Source of the DNA: a virus | Direction: 5' to 3' (one strand) | DNA: 64,000 bases | IMG/VR virus record: IMGVR_UViG_3300036852_000742 | Span: 17,121 to 81,120 of that record | Part shown: one piece after another, positions 15,487-23,641 of the stretch | How the letters are laid out: each line of letters starts with the position of its first letter | Position numbering within the stretch: position 1 is the first letter of the stretch | The notes under the pieces: model-generated | Seen by the model: only the letters and a program-made list of their open reading frames with translations | Database searches by the model: none | Told to the model about the DNA's origin: nothing | Made by a program: the position numbers and the translations under genes

Positions 15487-15544
15487 TTGCCCCGCGCTAG
15501 GGCATGGGGTAGCATAGTGGTTGTGAGGGGAGCTGGAACCCCTC
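15487..15544 (+). promoter_or_regulatory. Phage promoter TTGCCC-17-TAGCAT with leader hairpin (plus arm of divergent pair)
   Basis: TTGCCC is at 15487-15492, TAGCAT at 15510-15515, with 17 nt between. The -35 boxes of the two arms are only 17 nt apart, back to back. The leader hairpin at 15525-15544 has GAGGGG/CCCCTC arms and an AGCTGGAA loop. It drives the ArdC-like gene. Confidence 0.8.
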
Positions 15545-15565
15545 CAACTGAGACGGAGAACCGCC

Positions 15566-16066
15566 ATGGCCACCACGAAGACCGGACGTAAGACCCCCCG
15601 TCGGCGGTCCACTCAGGAGCGCCACGACGAGTACGTACACCTCACCGCGCTCGTCGAGCAGTTCGACCTCGCCGGGGACACGGACGGTGCGCTCGCAGCT
15701 CGCTTCGCCCACTTCTGCACCATCTACAGCGAGCGCAACGCAATCCTGATCCTGGCCCAGAAGCCGGACGCGATCGAGGTCCACGGCTACGTCGACTGGC
15801 AGAAGCTGGGCCGGCAGGTGCGCCACGGCCAGACCGGAATCCGCATCATCGCCTACACGGGCTCCCGTCCGAACAAAGGCAAAGGCGACCTCAGCGAGAC
15901 AGACCCTGCTGTGATCGACCCGACCACGGGAAAGCCCACCCGTCGCGACTTCAACCCGGTGTCCGTCTTTGACATCACCCAGACCGACCCGATGGGGCAA
16001 GACGCCGAAGCGCTCGCCGCCGTGGCCCGGTTCGAGGCCAACCAGGCAGCCAAGGCCGCGTCATGA
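15566..16066 (+). CDS. ArdC-like N-terminal (ssDNA-binding antirestriction) domain protein
   Basis: This is a 166-residue protein. The stretch ARFAHFCTIYSERNAILILA, then GYVDWQKLGRQVRHGQTG and FNPVSVFDITQT, matches the N-terminal domain of ArdC-type proteins, which bind single-stranded DNA and protect incoming DNA from restriction. The metallopeptidase half found in full ArdC proteins is absent here, although a separate HExxH gene lies three genes downstream (17105). The N-terminus is basic. Being first from the strong divergent promoter fits early expression after DNA entry. Confidence 0.75.
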   Translation: MATTKTGRKTPRRRSTQERHDEYVHLTALVEQFDLAGDTDGALAARFAHFCTIYSERNAILILAQKPDAIEVHGYVDWQKLGRQVRHGQTGIRIIAYTGSRPNKGKGDLSETDPAVIDPTTGKPTRRDFNPVSVFDITQTDPMGQDAEALAAVARFEANQAAKAAS

Positions 16067-16461
16067 CCGTGCGGACTGGGTCGGCGTACAAGGCGTGGAC
16101 GCCCCGGCAGGCCGGCTACGACCTGCCGGCCACGGTCGTCACCACCAGCCACGGCGACGGGGGCTTTACTCAGCACTACGTGCCCACTCGCCACGGCGCC
16201 GTCTGCCGGACGTGGACCGCCCCATCCATGACCGAGGTGGCCCTGTGCCGCACCAGCAACACCGGCGCGACGTTCCAGGGCGAGGTCAAACACTTCTCGT
16301 ACGGCGGTTGGATCGCCTACGACCACAACGGCCAGCAGGTCTGCGACCCGTTCGCCGACTACCTCGACGCCGAGGCGACCCTGTTGCGCTTGCGCGGCGG
16401 ACGCCGCTGCCAGGCCACCTACCGCTGGAACGTTCTCCCCGTTAGGAGCACCCGGTCATGA
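16063..16461 (+). CDS. Hypothetical protein between ArdC-like and methyltransferase genes
   Basis: This is a 132-residue protein, overlapping both neighbours by 4 nt. It has a beta-rich middle (ATVVTTSHGDGGFTQHYVPT; FSYGGWIAYDHNGQQVCDP) and a helical end. No family recognised. Confidence 0.5.
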   Translation: MTVRTGSAYKAWTPRQAGYDLPATVVTTSHGDGGFTQHYVPTRHGAVCRTWTAPSMTEVALCRTSNTGATFQGEVKHFSYGGWIAYDHNGQQVCDPFADYLDAEATLLRLRGGRRCQATYRWNVLPVRSTRS

Positions 16462-17108
16462 ATCTGAACCTGCGAGAGCTGATGACGGTCGACGTCCCAG
16501 CGGGTGACGTGCGGGGGTTGCGGGTGGAGCGGTTCACCGTGGACAGCACTTCACCCGGTCATCTGCGCGAGGTGCTGCGCGGACGGGGAACCCGACCGGG
16601 TACGTACACCCGGCTGCTCGCCGGGCACCGGCTGTGGATGACCGACACCGACGCCGAGCGGCAGGATCACATGCCGGCTGCGCGCCGCATCGCCCAGACC
16701 GGCACCCGCCGGGTACTGATCAACGGCCTCGGGTTGGGCATGGTGCTGCGCGTCGCCCTCGCCATGGACCACGTCGAGCACGTTGACGTGGTCGAGATCG
16801 ACGACCGGGTGATCGAGCTGGTCGGGGCGCACTACACCGACCCCCGGCTGACCCTGCACCACGCCGACGCCTACGACCAGGCCCGCCGCTGGCCGGCCGG
16901 CTCCCGCTGGGACGTGGTCTGGCACGACATCTGGCCGGACCTGTGCACCGACAACCTGGACGGGATGGCCCGGCTGCACCGCTCCTACGGCCGCCGCGCC
17001 GGGTGGCAGGGCTCCTGGGGCAAAACCCTCCTGGAGGGCAAAGCTCGCGCTGACCGCAAGCAGGACCGGGAATGGGCGCGTGCACGGGCGTGGGTGGCGT
17101 CGCGATGA
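16458..17108 (+). CDS. Class I SAM-dependent methyltransferase-like protein
   Basis: This is a 216-residue Rossmann-fold protein. Motif I VLINGLGLGMVLRVAL (near 87-102) and motif II VDVVEIDDRVIELV form the SAM pocket; HADAYDQARRW and WDVVWHDIWPD are the following strands. The layout resembles spermidine-synthase-like methyltransferases. The D/N-PP-Y/F motif of DNA methyltransferases is missing, so the substrate is unclear (small molecule, protein or nucleic acid). It is translationally coupled to both neighbours. Confidence 0.75.
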   Translation: MNLNLRELMTVDVPAGDVRGLRVERFTVDSTSPGHLREVLRGRGTRPGTYTRLLAGHRLWMTDTDAERQDHMPAARRIAQTGTRRVLINGLGLGMVLRVALAMDHVEHVDVVEIDDRVIELVGAHYTDPRLTLHHADAYDQARRWPAGSRWDVVWHDIWPDLCTDNLDGMARLHRSYGRRAGWQGSWGKTLLEGKARADRKQDREWARARAWVASR

Positions 17109-17752
17109 ACACCCGGCCGCGTGACTCGCAACGCTCCCGCCTGTACAAAGCGGAGCATGTCCTGCTCATGTACGGGGAGAACGCGTTCGGCAGCAACACC
17201 GACACCCAACGGTGGGTGGACCGGGTACTCGGGGAGCGCTGGTTCCGGTCCCGCTGGCAACTCCCCACCCTTCCGGTGACTCCCGGTCGGGGCGGCACCG
17301 CCACCTCATGGGGCGGGCGGATCACCGTCGGGCCCACGGCACGCAACCCGGGCATCGTCCTCCACGAGATCGCCCACGAGATCATCCGCGTGACCCCTCG
17401 CGGCCCATACGCCTCCCACGGCCCTGAGTTCGCATCGGTGCTGTTGTTCCTGGTGCGGCAGGTGATGGGCCCCGCCCAGGCCAACGAGCTGCGGTTGGCG
17501 TTCGTCCGCGAGCGGGTCCGGCACCGTGCCGGCTGGGTGGTCCCAGCACCCCGCTATGACGTACCCACCCAGTCGACGGTGCAGGCCGCCGCCCGTAGGG
17601 AAGCCGCCCGCCCGGTCACACGCGCCGAGGCGCTAGCGGCGGATGACGTCTTGCGCCGGCTGGTCCGGGCCGGCAAGTTCGGCCCTGCGGGCTCCGCCAC
17701 CCGCAACCACGCCCTCGAAACCGCCCGCACCCTCACCCGGGAGACGCTATGA
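17105..17752 (+). CDS. Zinc metallopeptidase-like protein (HExxH)
   Basis: This is a 215-residue protein. VLHEIAHEI carries the HExxH zinc motif near residue 82, and HGPEFASVLLFL ~20 residues on supplies a likely third ligand. It resembles SprT/ArdC-C-terminal metallopeptidase folds. The C-terminal ~70 residues are Ala/Arg-rich. In ArdC proteins an N-terminal ssDNA-binding domain is joined to such a peptidase; here the two halves could be separate genes of one operon (15566 and 17105). That link is inference. Confidence 0.7.
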   Translation: MNTRPRDSQRSRLYKAEHVLLMYGENAFGSNTDTQRWVDRVLGERWFRSRWQLPTLPVTPGRGGTATSWGGRITVGPTARNPGIVLHEIAHEIIRVTPRGPYASHGPEFASVLLFLVRQVMGPAQANELRLAFVRERVRHRAGWVVPAPRYDVPTQSTVQAAARREAARPVTRAEALAADDVLRRLVRAGKFGPAGSATRNHALETARTLTRETL

Positions 17753-18402
17753 CCGACATCATCTTCGCCGAGCCCTCAGGTGACGTACTTCAACGATGGG
17801 ACAACGCGGATCGGGTCCCCTCCCAGGGCGACCTGGTGTCGCTGCACGCGGGTGACCGTATGTATGCGGGTCCCGCCGGGCGGCGGGTCACCTGGCAGGT
17901 CCAGGGCCGGGAGTGGTTACACGCCGAAGTGATCCAACTGACCATGGTTGACACCGCTGCCGACACCAAAGCCCGCCGCACCGGCGAGGCAGACGTGGGT
18001 TGGCTGGCGATCGATTACAACTACAACCTGCCCGCGTTGATCGACTGGGTGCTCAGCGACCCGGAAGCGATCGACATGGGGTCCTTTAACCGCACATCAC
18101 CGACGTTCTTCGCCGACCTGGCGGACGTGGTCGCCGCACTCACCGCCGACGGCGGGCTGTGGCGCCTGGCCGACGGTGTTGAGGGGGTGCGCGTCGTGAC
18201 GTTGGCCGGCGGTTACGAAGACCTCGACCAGGGCATGGTGCGCGTCGACCTGTCCAACGGGCTGCGCCTGGTGTCCGCCCCGTTCTCGGCCAGAGAAATG
18301 GGCCCCGAGCGGGGCTTCCCAACAACCGTTGGGGCGCTGAAGACGGTGGCGCAACACGCCAACCGGGAGTACTCCCGCTACCGAAGGCTGACCCGTTTGT
18401 GA
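17749..18402 (+). CDS. Hypothetical protein, last gene before terminator
   Basis: This is a 217-residue protein of unknown function. It starts with a beta-rich region (VTWQVQGREWLHAEVIQLTM) and has a helical middle (FADLADVVAALTADGG). It overlaps the metallopeptidase gene by 4 nt and is followed by a strong hairpin terminator, so it closes the operon that starts at 15487. Confidence 0.55.
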   Translation: MTDIIFAEPSGDVLQRWDNADRVPSQGDLVSLHAGDRMYAGPAGRRVTWQVQGREWLHAEVIQLTMVDTAADTKARRTGEADVGWLAIDYNYNLPALIDWVLSDPEAIDMGSFNRTSPTFFADLADVVAALTADGGLWRLADGVEGVRVVTLAGGYEDLDQGMVRVDLSNGLRLVSAPFSAREMGPERGFPTTVGALKTVAQHANREYSRYRRLTRL

Positions 18403-18408
18403 CGTTTC

Positions 18409-18460
18409 GCGGGGTCGCACCCGTGGCTTGGCTTGGCCACCGCCGGGTGCGACCCCGCTT
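18409..18460 (+). terminator. Hairpin terminator after the ArdC-methyltransferase operon
   Basis: GCGGGGTCGCACCCG (18409-18423) pairs over 15 bp with CGGGTGCGACCCCGC (18444-18458), with a 20-nt loop, then TTAG. The U-tract is poor, but the stem is very stable. It separates the 15.5 kb operon from the one carrying cas12m. Confidence 0.65.
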
Positions 18461-18506
18461 AGCGTGCGTTCCCCAAAGAACTACGACGCACCAGGAAGGT
18501 TACGCC

Positions 18507-18572
18507 ATGTTCTACAGTGATCGCCGCACAGGCGGACCACTCTCGCACCGCACCAGGCCGGTGACCCCGTGA
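18507..18572 (+). CDS. 21-residue leader peptide coupled to a membrane protein gene
   Basis: The ATG at 18507 follows AGGAAGG at 7-nt spacing. The ORF (MFYSDRRTGGPLSHRTRPVT plus one Pro) ends in TGA at 18570-18572, which overlaps the GTG of the next gene. The excellent ribosome site belongs to this small ORF and the downstream GTG has none, so it probably delivers ribosomes to the next gene. Confidence 0.5.
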   Translation: MFYSDRRTGGPLSHRTRPVTP

Positions 18573-19006
18573 ACTGGCTCGGGCCGATCCTGGTCAAAGA
18601 GTTCATCCAGACGGTCCTCCTGTGGATCCTGTTCACCCACGTGCAGCAGCAGTTGGCAATGTCCACGGCCCGCCAGATGGCCCTCGCCGTCGCCGTCGGG
18701 GCTGCCGTCGGTGCCGCGCTCGCCGCCGTGAGCCACTGGACCACCCGCCCGATGGTTCACTCCGTGTTGTACCAGTCCCTCGGCCGGCTCGCCGTGTGGG
18801 TAGCCCTCGCCGCGACTGTGGGTGTTGTCCTGTCCCGCAACGTGTGGGCCGGCGGCGCCGGGGTCGCCCTCCTGGTGTGCGCCGGGGCTGTCCCCGCATG
18901 GCGGGTGGCCCGCGCTGGGGCGCACCGGTGGCGACCCGGCCCAACCTCAGGCCCGTGGCTGCGCGCCCAGGTTGTCACCCAGTCGAAACTGGGGCAGTCC
19001 CCTTGA
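18569..19006 (+). CDS. Multi-pass membrane protein
   Basis: This is a 145-residue protein with about four hydrophobic segments (around 8-26, 38-56, 74-92 and 95-110), e.g. LAVWVALAATVGVVL. The C-terminal tail is Arg/Pro-rich and probably cytoplasmic. It is the first full gene of the operon that ends in cas12m. Function unknown; a role in superinfection exclusion is possible but unproven. Confidence 0.55.
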   Translation: MNWLGPILVKEFIQTVLLWILFTHVQQQLAMSTARQMALAVAVGAAVGAALAAVSHWTTRPMVHSVLYQSLGRLAVWVALAATVGVVLSRNVWAGGAGVALLVCAGAVPAWRVARAGAHRWRPGPTSGPWLRAQVVTQSKLGQSP

Positions 19007-19884
19007 TGGGGCCCTCCCACGCGATCAGCGGCGGCGCGGTGTGGTTGGCCGGCTGCGCCGCCGCGACCACCACCCTTGGGGCTGACCTGTCGTGGCAGGC
19101 GGTGGTGGTCGGGGCGGTGGTGTGCGCCGGGTGGGCGCTCGCCTCCGACCTTGACCACCCTGATTCCACCGTCGCCAACTATGCCGGGCCGGTTTCAAGG
19201 CTGGCTGCGCACGGCATCGCCTGGGCAGGGGTGCGCATCCACGCCGCTACCCGCACCCGCTGGGACCGCCCAGACGAAGATGGTCACCGGACCTTCAGCC
19301 ACACCGCCGTGTACGCCGTTGTGATGGGTGTCGCGGCGGCGGCCGGTGGGCGCTACGGCGGGCCGTGGGTCGCGGCCGTCCTGGTGGCCCTCGCCGCCGA
19401 CCTGGCCGGCGACGCGGCCCTGCCCGGCCGCTGGTGGGACATCCCGATCAAAACCGGTTTCAGAATCCGGTTCATGCGCCGCCCGTGGGCCAAAGGCCTG
19501 TTCGGGCGCACCGGGCAACGGTGGGCCCGCAACTGCCGCCGGGTGAACATCCCCACCTCAACCCTGCTCGCCGCCGCACTCGGATGGGCCGCGTACCAGC
19601 TCACCCCCGCCGACGCGTGGTGGCTGGGGCTCGCAGTCGGTACCGGGGTACTCGTGCACTGCGCGGGTGACATGCTCACCGACTCCGCGTGCCCGGTCGC
19701 GTGGCCGCTGCCCTTGGGCCCTCCCGGCCAGCGGCGGCGCTGGTACCCGCTCGGCCCGCCCCGCTGGATGCGCTTCCACACCGACGGCCTTGTCGAGCGC
19801 TGGCTGGTCCGCCCCGCCCTCGTAGCGGGCGCCGCCGCGTCCACCACTGTCCTGCTGTTCCCGCTGATACAGGAGAAAACCTGA
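19006..19884 (+). CDS. YdjM/DUF457-like membrane-bound metal-dependent hydrolase
   Basis: This is a 292-residue protein. The N-terminus GPSHAISGGAVWLAGC, the acidic/His motif SDLDHPDS (near 45-52) and HRTFSHTAVY (near 91-100) match the DUF457/YdjM family of inner-membrane hydrolases, which use conserved His and Asp as metal ligands. Several transmembrane segments follow. The start codon overlaps the previous stop (TGATG). Family members are often carried by phages; their substrate is not settled. Confidence 0.75.
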   Translation: MGPSHAISGGAVWLAGCAAATTTLGADLSWQAVVVGAVVCAGWALASDLDHPDSTVANYAGPVSRLAAHGIAWAGVRIHAATRTRWDRPDEDGHRTFSHTAVYAVVMGVAAAAGGRYGGPWVAAVLVALAADLAGDAALPGRWWDIPIKTGFRIRFMRRPWAKGLFGRTGQRWARNCRRVNIPTSTLLAAALGWAAYQLTPADAWWLGLAVGTGVLVHCAGDMLTDSACPVAWPLPLGPPGQRRRWYPLGPPRWMRFHTDGLVERWLVRPALVAGAAASTTVLLFPLIQEKT

Positions 19885-20423
19885 TGCCCGAATCTGGACC
19901 TAACCCGTTCGTCTACCTCCTCTGGTCGAACTCCGCCAACGCGTGGTGGGCAGCCGGCACGGGTGCCGGCCACACCAAAGATGTGTGGCAGGCGGGCCGT
20001 TTCGACAAGGACGCGGCGGCCAGCACGTGCGCCGCGTTTACCCCGGCCGTTGTGGTGATGGTGCTGGCCCCGGAGTACCACCACGCACCGTTCACCGCAG
20101 CACAGCTACGGGAGGAGGTACCGGACATGATGCAGCGCCGGGTCCGCGACGCCACCGACCGGGCTGTTGCCGACGCGTACGCCGCCCGCCAGCCGGGGTA
20201 CCCGCCGGTGCACGTCTACTTCCTGCACGACACGCTCACACCCCGCACCGTCCGGGCCGTCCGGGACCTTGCCGCCGCGCCGGCCGTGGGAGACGTGTTC
20301 GACTTCCCGCACGCCGGCTACGAGGGCGCCGCCGTGACGTGGCGGGTGACCAGGGTCGAGATCACCGAGCAGGGTGGCAGCGCGACGGCGTACATGACCG
20401 ACGCCGGGGAGGGACACCAGTGA
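19884..20423 (+). CDS. Hypothetical protein in the cas12m operon
   Basis: This is a 179-residue protein of unknown function. The first ~70 residues look globular (VYLLWSNSANAWWAAGTGAG); later parts contain a helix (LREEVPDMMQRRVRDATDRA) and a beta-rich end. AGGAGAAAACC precedes the ATG, which overlaps the previous stop. It overlaps the next gene by 4 nt. Confidence 0.5.
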   Translation: MPESGPNPFVYLLWSNSANAWWAAGTGAGHTKDVWQAGRFDKDAAASTCAAFTPAVVVMVLAPEYHHAPFTAAQLREEVPDMMQRRVRDATDRAVADAYAARQPGYPPVHVYFLHDTLTPRTVRAVRDLAAAPAVGDVFDFPHAGYEGAAVTWRVTRVEITEQGGSATAYMTDAGEGHQ

Positions 20424-21238
20424 GCCGCGCCGCCCAGGTGCGGGCCTTCGCCCGTGACCTGTCCGAGCGGACCGGGGTAAGCATTGAGGTGTCCTATGAC
20501 AGCGGGCCCCGCTGGCATCTTGAGTGGAGCGACGGGCCTTCCCGCGACGCGGTCATCAAGGCGGCCACAAAGACGGACCTGGCCGGCGCCGTGATCGTGA
20601 CGCACCGGCATTACTCCACCCGCGCTGTCGCCCTCGGCTCGATACGCCTGGCAGCCTCAACCACCACCTACGGGCACTCCACGGCGGAGACAAGGACCTG
20701 GCGGATCGAGGAGACGCTGGAGGAAGTCGACTATCCCGACCGGGCCGCCGACGCCCGCGAAGAGCACATGGTCAACCGGGTGTTGGTTGAGGCGACACCG
20801 GAAGGGTGGAAGTGGACTGACCGGGATCTCGTTGTTGCCTTGATTGGGCGGAAGGGGCTGGGGTGGTTACTCGCCGACGCAGACCCAGGTGTGGCAAGCC
20901 CCGCAGAGATCCTGACCGCCCGCTACGCCACGACGGGCGCTGAGGTTATCCAGTGGAATCGACACGCCCACCCGATGCCGGCGGCCGACGCGGTCCGGGC
21001 CGCGCTCGCCGACCCGGACCTGGGCGCCGTTGGCTCGGTGGCGTTGCTGAGGCTGCTCCGCCAGCTAAGGGAAGACCGGCAGCGGGCCGAAGACTTGGCG
21101 GTAGCTGTCGCCCAACGGGCCGGTGTGCCTTTGTGGGAGATCGCCGACGCGCTCGGGGTTGACAAGGTGCGTGTTTCCGGTGCCCAACACCAGGACACTG
21201 AACACACTCTCACCGGTACGAGGAAGGATGACGGCTGA
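20420..21238 (+). CDS. Hypothetical protein with C-terminal HTH-like segment, cas12m operon
   Basis: This is a 272-residue protein starting at GTG 20420 (GTGA overlap). The C-terminal ~50 residues (LRQLREDRQRAEDLAVAVAQ, then GVPLWEIADALGVDKVRVSG) look like a helix followed by a helix-turn-helix. This suggests DNA binding. The N-terminal half is beta-rich. Its place two genes upstream of cas12m makes it a candidate regulator or accessory factor of the CRISPR system, but similar proteins occur elsewhere in actinophages. Confidence 0.5.
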   Translation: MSRAAQVRAFARDLSERTGVSIEVSYDSGPRWHLEWSDGPSRDAVIKAATKTDLAGAVIVTHRHYSTRAVALGSIRLAASTTTYGHSTAETRTWRIEETLEEVDYPDRAADAREEHMVNRVLVEATPEGWKWTDRDLVVALIGRKGLGWLLADADPGVASPAEILTARYATTGAEVIQWNRHAHPMPAADAVRAALADPDLGAVGSVALLRLLRQLREDRQRAEDLAVAVAQRAGVPLWEIADALGVDKVRVSGAQHQDTEHTLTGTRKDDG

Positions 21239-21465
21239 TGCCCACTACAGAGAATGAGCTGCCCACCGTTGTGGAGATGTTCGTCCGCGCGGACACCCTG
21301 ATGGACACCGCGCACCGGGCGCTTGCCGACGCGGCCGACTGGCTGCGCTCGGACTGGCAGCCCCTCGGGGCTAGCTTGACCGACGCGCAGGCGGCCCGCC
21401 GCAGCAAGATGTTCGCCGAGATCGAGGCTGCGATGGCCGCAATCGAAAGGGCCAGGCGCTCATGA
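21238..21465 (+). CDS. Small helical protein coupled to cas12m
   Basis: This is a 75-residue, mostly helical protein (EMFVRADTLMDTAHRALADA; AAMAAIERARRS). The ATG overlaps the previous stop, and its own stop overlaps the ATG of cas12m (ATGA at 21462-21465). Translation of the effector is therefore probably coupled to it. No family recognised. Confidence 0.5.
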   Translation: MPTTENELPTVVEMFVRADTLMDTAHRALADAADWLRSDWQPLGASLTDAQAARRSKMFAEIEAAMAAIERARRS

Positions 21466-23513
21466 TCACAGTTGTGTATCGGTACGGTGTCGCGTCCTGG
21501 TGGCGGGCACCAGAGTGGATCAGCGAGCAACTTCGGCTAGGGCACAACCTCGACAACGACCTTGTCTCGGTTGCCTACGAGCACGAGGAGGCCAAGGCCG
21601 CGCATTGGACGGCGTTCCCGCAGATCGCCGTTCACGAGGCCGCCCTAGCAACAGCCGAGACTGAGGCTGTGGATCTCTTCGCGCACGTCAAGCAGGTGCG
21701 CGGATGGCTGGGCAAGGCCAAACACGACAAGGACAAGCTCCGGGCCGCCGAGCTACGGGTGGACCTTGCCGCTGCGCAGGCCGATCTGAGGGCCGTCAAG
21801 GCCGGCATCGCCGCTCTGAAGTTGGAGCGGCGGACGTCGATCGCCGACGTGTACGAGCAGTCCACGGAGGCCCTGGCCGCGCTGTCGGACGACCGCAAGG
21901 CAAAGATCGGAGCCTTGTACGGGCGGTACTGCGGCAGCGACGGCGCTGAGGACGGCAGCGAGGATGCGGACGTGCTGCACTGGGCCAGCTTCAACGCCGC
22001 CGTCAAGCACCACGAAACCGCCCGCCAGCGGATGTTGAAGGCGCGTGGTGCCGGGCAGGCCGCCCAGCTCCACTACCACCGGTGGGACGGCACAGGTGCG
22101 GTCACCGTGCAGTTGATGCGCCATGCCTGGTCGCATGGGTGCGCACCGTCGGGTCCTCCGTGGCCGTGCAACCCGGACAAGCCGCGCCCAAAGGCCGTTG
22201 ACTGCCCGAACCGGCAGGCCAAAGACCCGGCCCGGTCACCGCAACTCCTCGCTGCCGGCGGCGGGAAATGGGCCAACGTGTTCCAGCTCAGCCCGTGGTC
22301 GCGGGACCCTGTGGCGTGGAAACGCCAGCCCCGTACCGCGCGGCGCGGCACAGCAACCCTGACCCTCAGCGGCGGCCGGCGCCTTGAGGTCCCCGTCCTC
22401 GTTGACCGGGTCCTGCCCGCAACTGCTGACGTACCGCAGGCGCAGCTCGTGCGGTCTGAGGTAGCCGGCCGGATGGTGTGGCACCTGTGCGTGACGGCGA
22501 TCCTGCCCGACCCGGAGCCGGTGACCACCGGCCCGACCGTGGCGGTACACCTGGGGTGGCGGCGCCGCCCGGACGGGCATGTCCGTGCCGGGGTTGTCCT
22601 ACCCGACGGGCCACTCCCCCCACCACCCGCCGACCTGCTGCGGGCCGCGTCGTCGAGCCCCGGCCGCACCGGCACCGCCCCAACCCATGTCCCGCATCAC
22701 CGCCCGTTCTTGGAACGCCACGACGGCTGGTGGGAAGTTGTCATCCCCGGCCCGATGTGGGACATCGTCGGCCGCCCGTCGGCAATCCGGGCACGCCGGG
22801 ATCTCGCCTTCAACGAGATCCGGGACGTGCTGGTCAGGTGGTTGGATGAGCACCCGGAGCACGCCGACCCGCTGGGGCTCGACCTGGCCCGGGTCAAACT
22901 GTGGCGGGTGCCACGGGCACTGGCCGGCCTGGTACGACGGTGGGCCAGCGACGCGCAACTACCGGCCCTGTTCGCCGCGCAGTTGCTCCCCGACCTGGTC
23001 GCCTGGTGGCGACGGGACCTGCACCTGTACCGGTACGAAGTCGGCGAACGCCACGACCTGGCCGCCCGCCGTGACGACGTGTGGGGACAGATCGGGGCAT
23101 GGCTCGGCCGGTCAGCCGGCCGGGTCCTCGTCGGGGACGAGGACTACCGGGCGCTGCGCCGACGCACCAGCATCGTCGACGACGACATGAGCGCACCGAC
23201 CGAAAGGGTCGATGAGGCGGTCCGTGCCCGCGCGGCCTTCGCCGTACCGGGGCTGCTACGCGCAGCGCTGACCAACGGCGCGAGCCGGCGCGGCGTGACC
23301 GTGGCGAAAGTCCCGGCAGCGTGGGCCACCCGGGAACACCACGAATGCGGCCATGTCGCGACCGGTGACGACGACCAGTACAGGGAGCGGATCGTGGTGA
23401 CCTGCCCTGGTTGCCAGGTTGCCTACGACCAGGACCGCAACGCGGTGCTGGTGATGCTGGAACGCGAGCGGGCCGGTAGCACGGGGGCGAAGGGGGACCG
23501 CTCGCAGCCCTGA
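21462..23513 (+). CDS. cas12m: Cas12m-like type V-M CRISPR effector, RuvC-I Asp replaced by His
   Basis: This is a 683-residue protein resembling characterised Cas12m across its length. The N-terminal helical part (LRLGHNLDNDLVSV; long charged helices 55-150) is followed by YWASF-like HWASFNAAVKHHETA near 173 and RWDGTGAVTVQL near 207. RuvC-I is TTGPTVAVHLGWR (355-367), with His363 where active nucleases have Asp. RuvC-II is RVLVGDEDY (554-562; Asp559 candidate). The zinc knuckle is ECGH (628-631) with CPGC (648-651), and RuvC-III is AYDQDRN (Asp658). Known Cas12m processes its own crRNA, binds DNA and blocks transcription without cutting. A helical insertion and Pro-rich linker make it somewhat longer than the best-known member. 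It ends 128 nt before the array, on the same strand. No cas1/cas2 nearby. Family placement is strong; activity is inferred. Confidence 0.92.
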   Translation: MITVVYRYGVASWWRAPEWISEQLRLGHNLDNDLVSVAYEHEEAKAAHWTAFPQIAVHEAALATAETEAVDLFAHVKQVRGWLGKAKHDKDKLRAAELRVDLAAAQADLRAVKAGIAALKLERRTSIADVYEQSTEALAALSDDRKAKIGALYGRYCGSDGAEDGSEDADVLHWASFNAAVKHHETARQRMLKARGAGQAAQLHYHRWDGTGAVTVQLMRHAWSHGCAPSGPPWPCNPDKPRPKAVDCPNRQAKDPARSPQLLAAGGGKWANVFQLSPWSRDPVAWKRQPRTARRGTATLTLSGGRRLEVPVLVDRVLPATADVPQAQLVRSEVAGRMVWHLCVTAILPDPEPVTTGPTVAVHLGWRRRPDGHVRAGVVLPDGPLPPPPADLLRAASSSPGRTGTAPTHVPHHRPFLERHDGWWEVVIPGPMWDIVGRPSAIRARRDLAFNEIRDVLVRWLDEHPEHADPLGLDLARVKLWRVPRALAGLVRRWASDAQLPALFAAQLLPDLVAWWRRDLHLYRYEVGERHDLAARRDDVWGQIGAWLGRSAGRVLVGDEDYRALRRRTSIVDDDMSAPTERVDEAVRARAAFAVPGLLRAALTNGASRRGVTVAKVPAAWATREHHECGHVATGDDDQYRERIVVTCPGCQVAYDQDRNAVLVMLERERAGSTGAKGDRSQP

Positions 23514-23641
23514 CCGCGCAGGCCAAGGGTTAGTGTCAGCACCGAGAACGGGGCCATAACTCCACAGTGGACAAGTGTCCAGGGGAGCACTCGCGACGAT
23601 CTACGTTTGCGCTGCTCAACCTGCGGCTTTTTCCCCAAGCC
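23514..23641 (+). promoter_or_regulatory. Leader between cas12m and the CRISPR array
   Basis: This is a 128-nt noncoding stretch, less GC-rich than its surroundings. It contains an 11-nt palindrome TCCACAGTGGA (23561-23571) and a run GGCTTTTTCCCC just before the first repeat. No copy of the TTGCCCCGC promoter is present. It may hold a weak array promoter, or the array may be read from the cas12m transcript. Confidence 0.4.

Noticed and set aside
21462-23513. The Cas12m-like gene might be a degenerate tnpB of an insertion sequence
   Set aside because: It has no IS605-type end hairpins, is far longer than TnpB, shares the full N-terminal and RuvC-I pattern of Cas12m including His in HLGW, and is coupled to a phage operon and an array.
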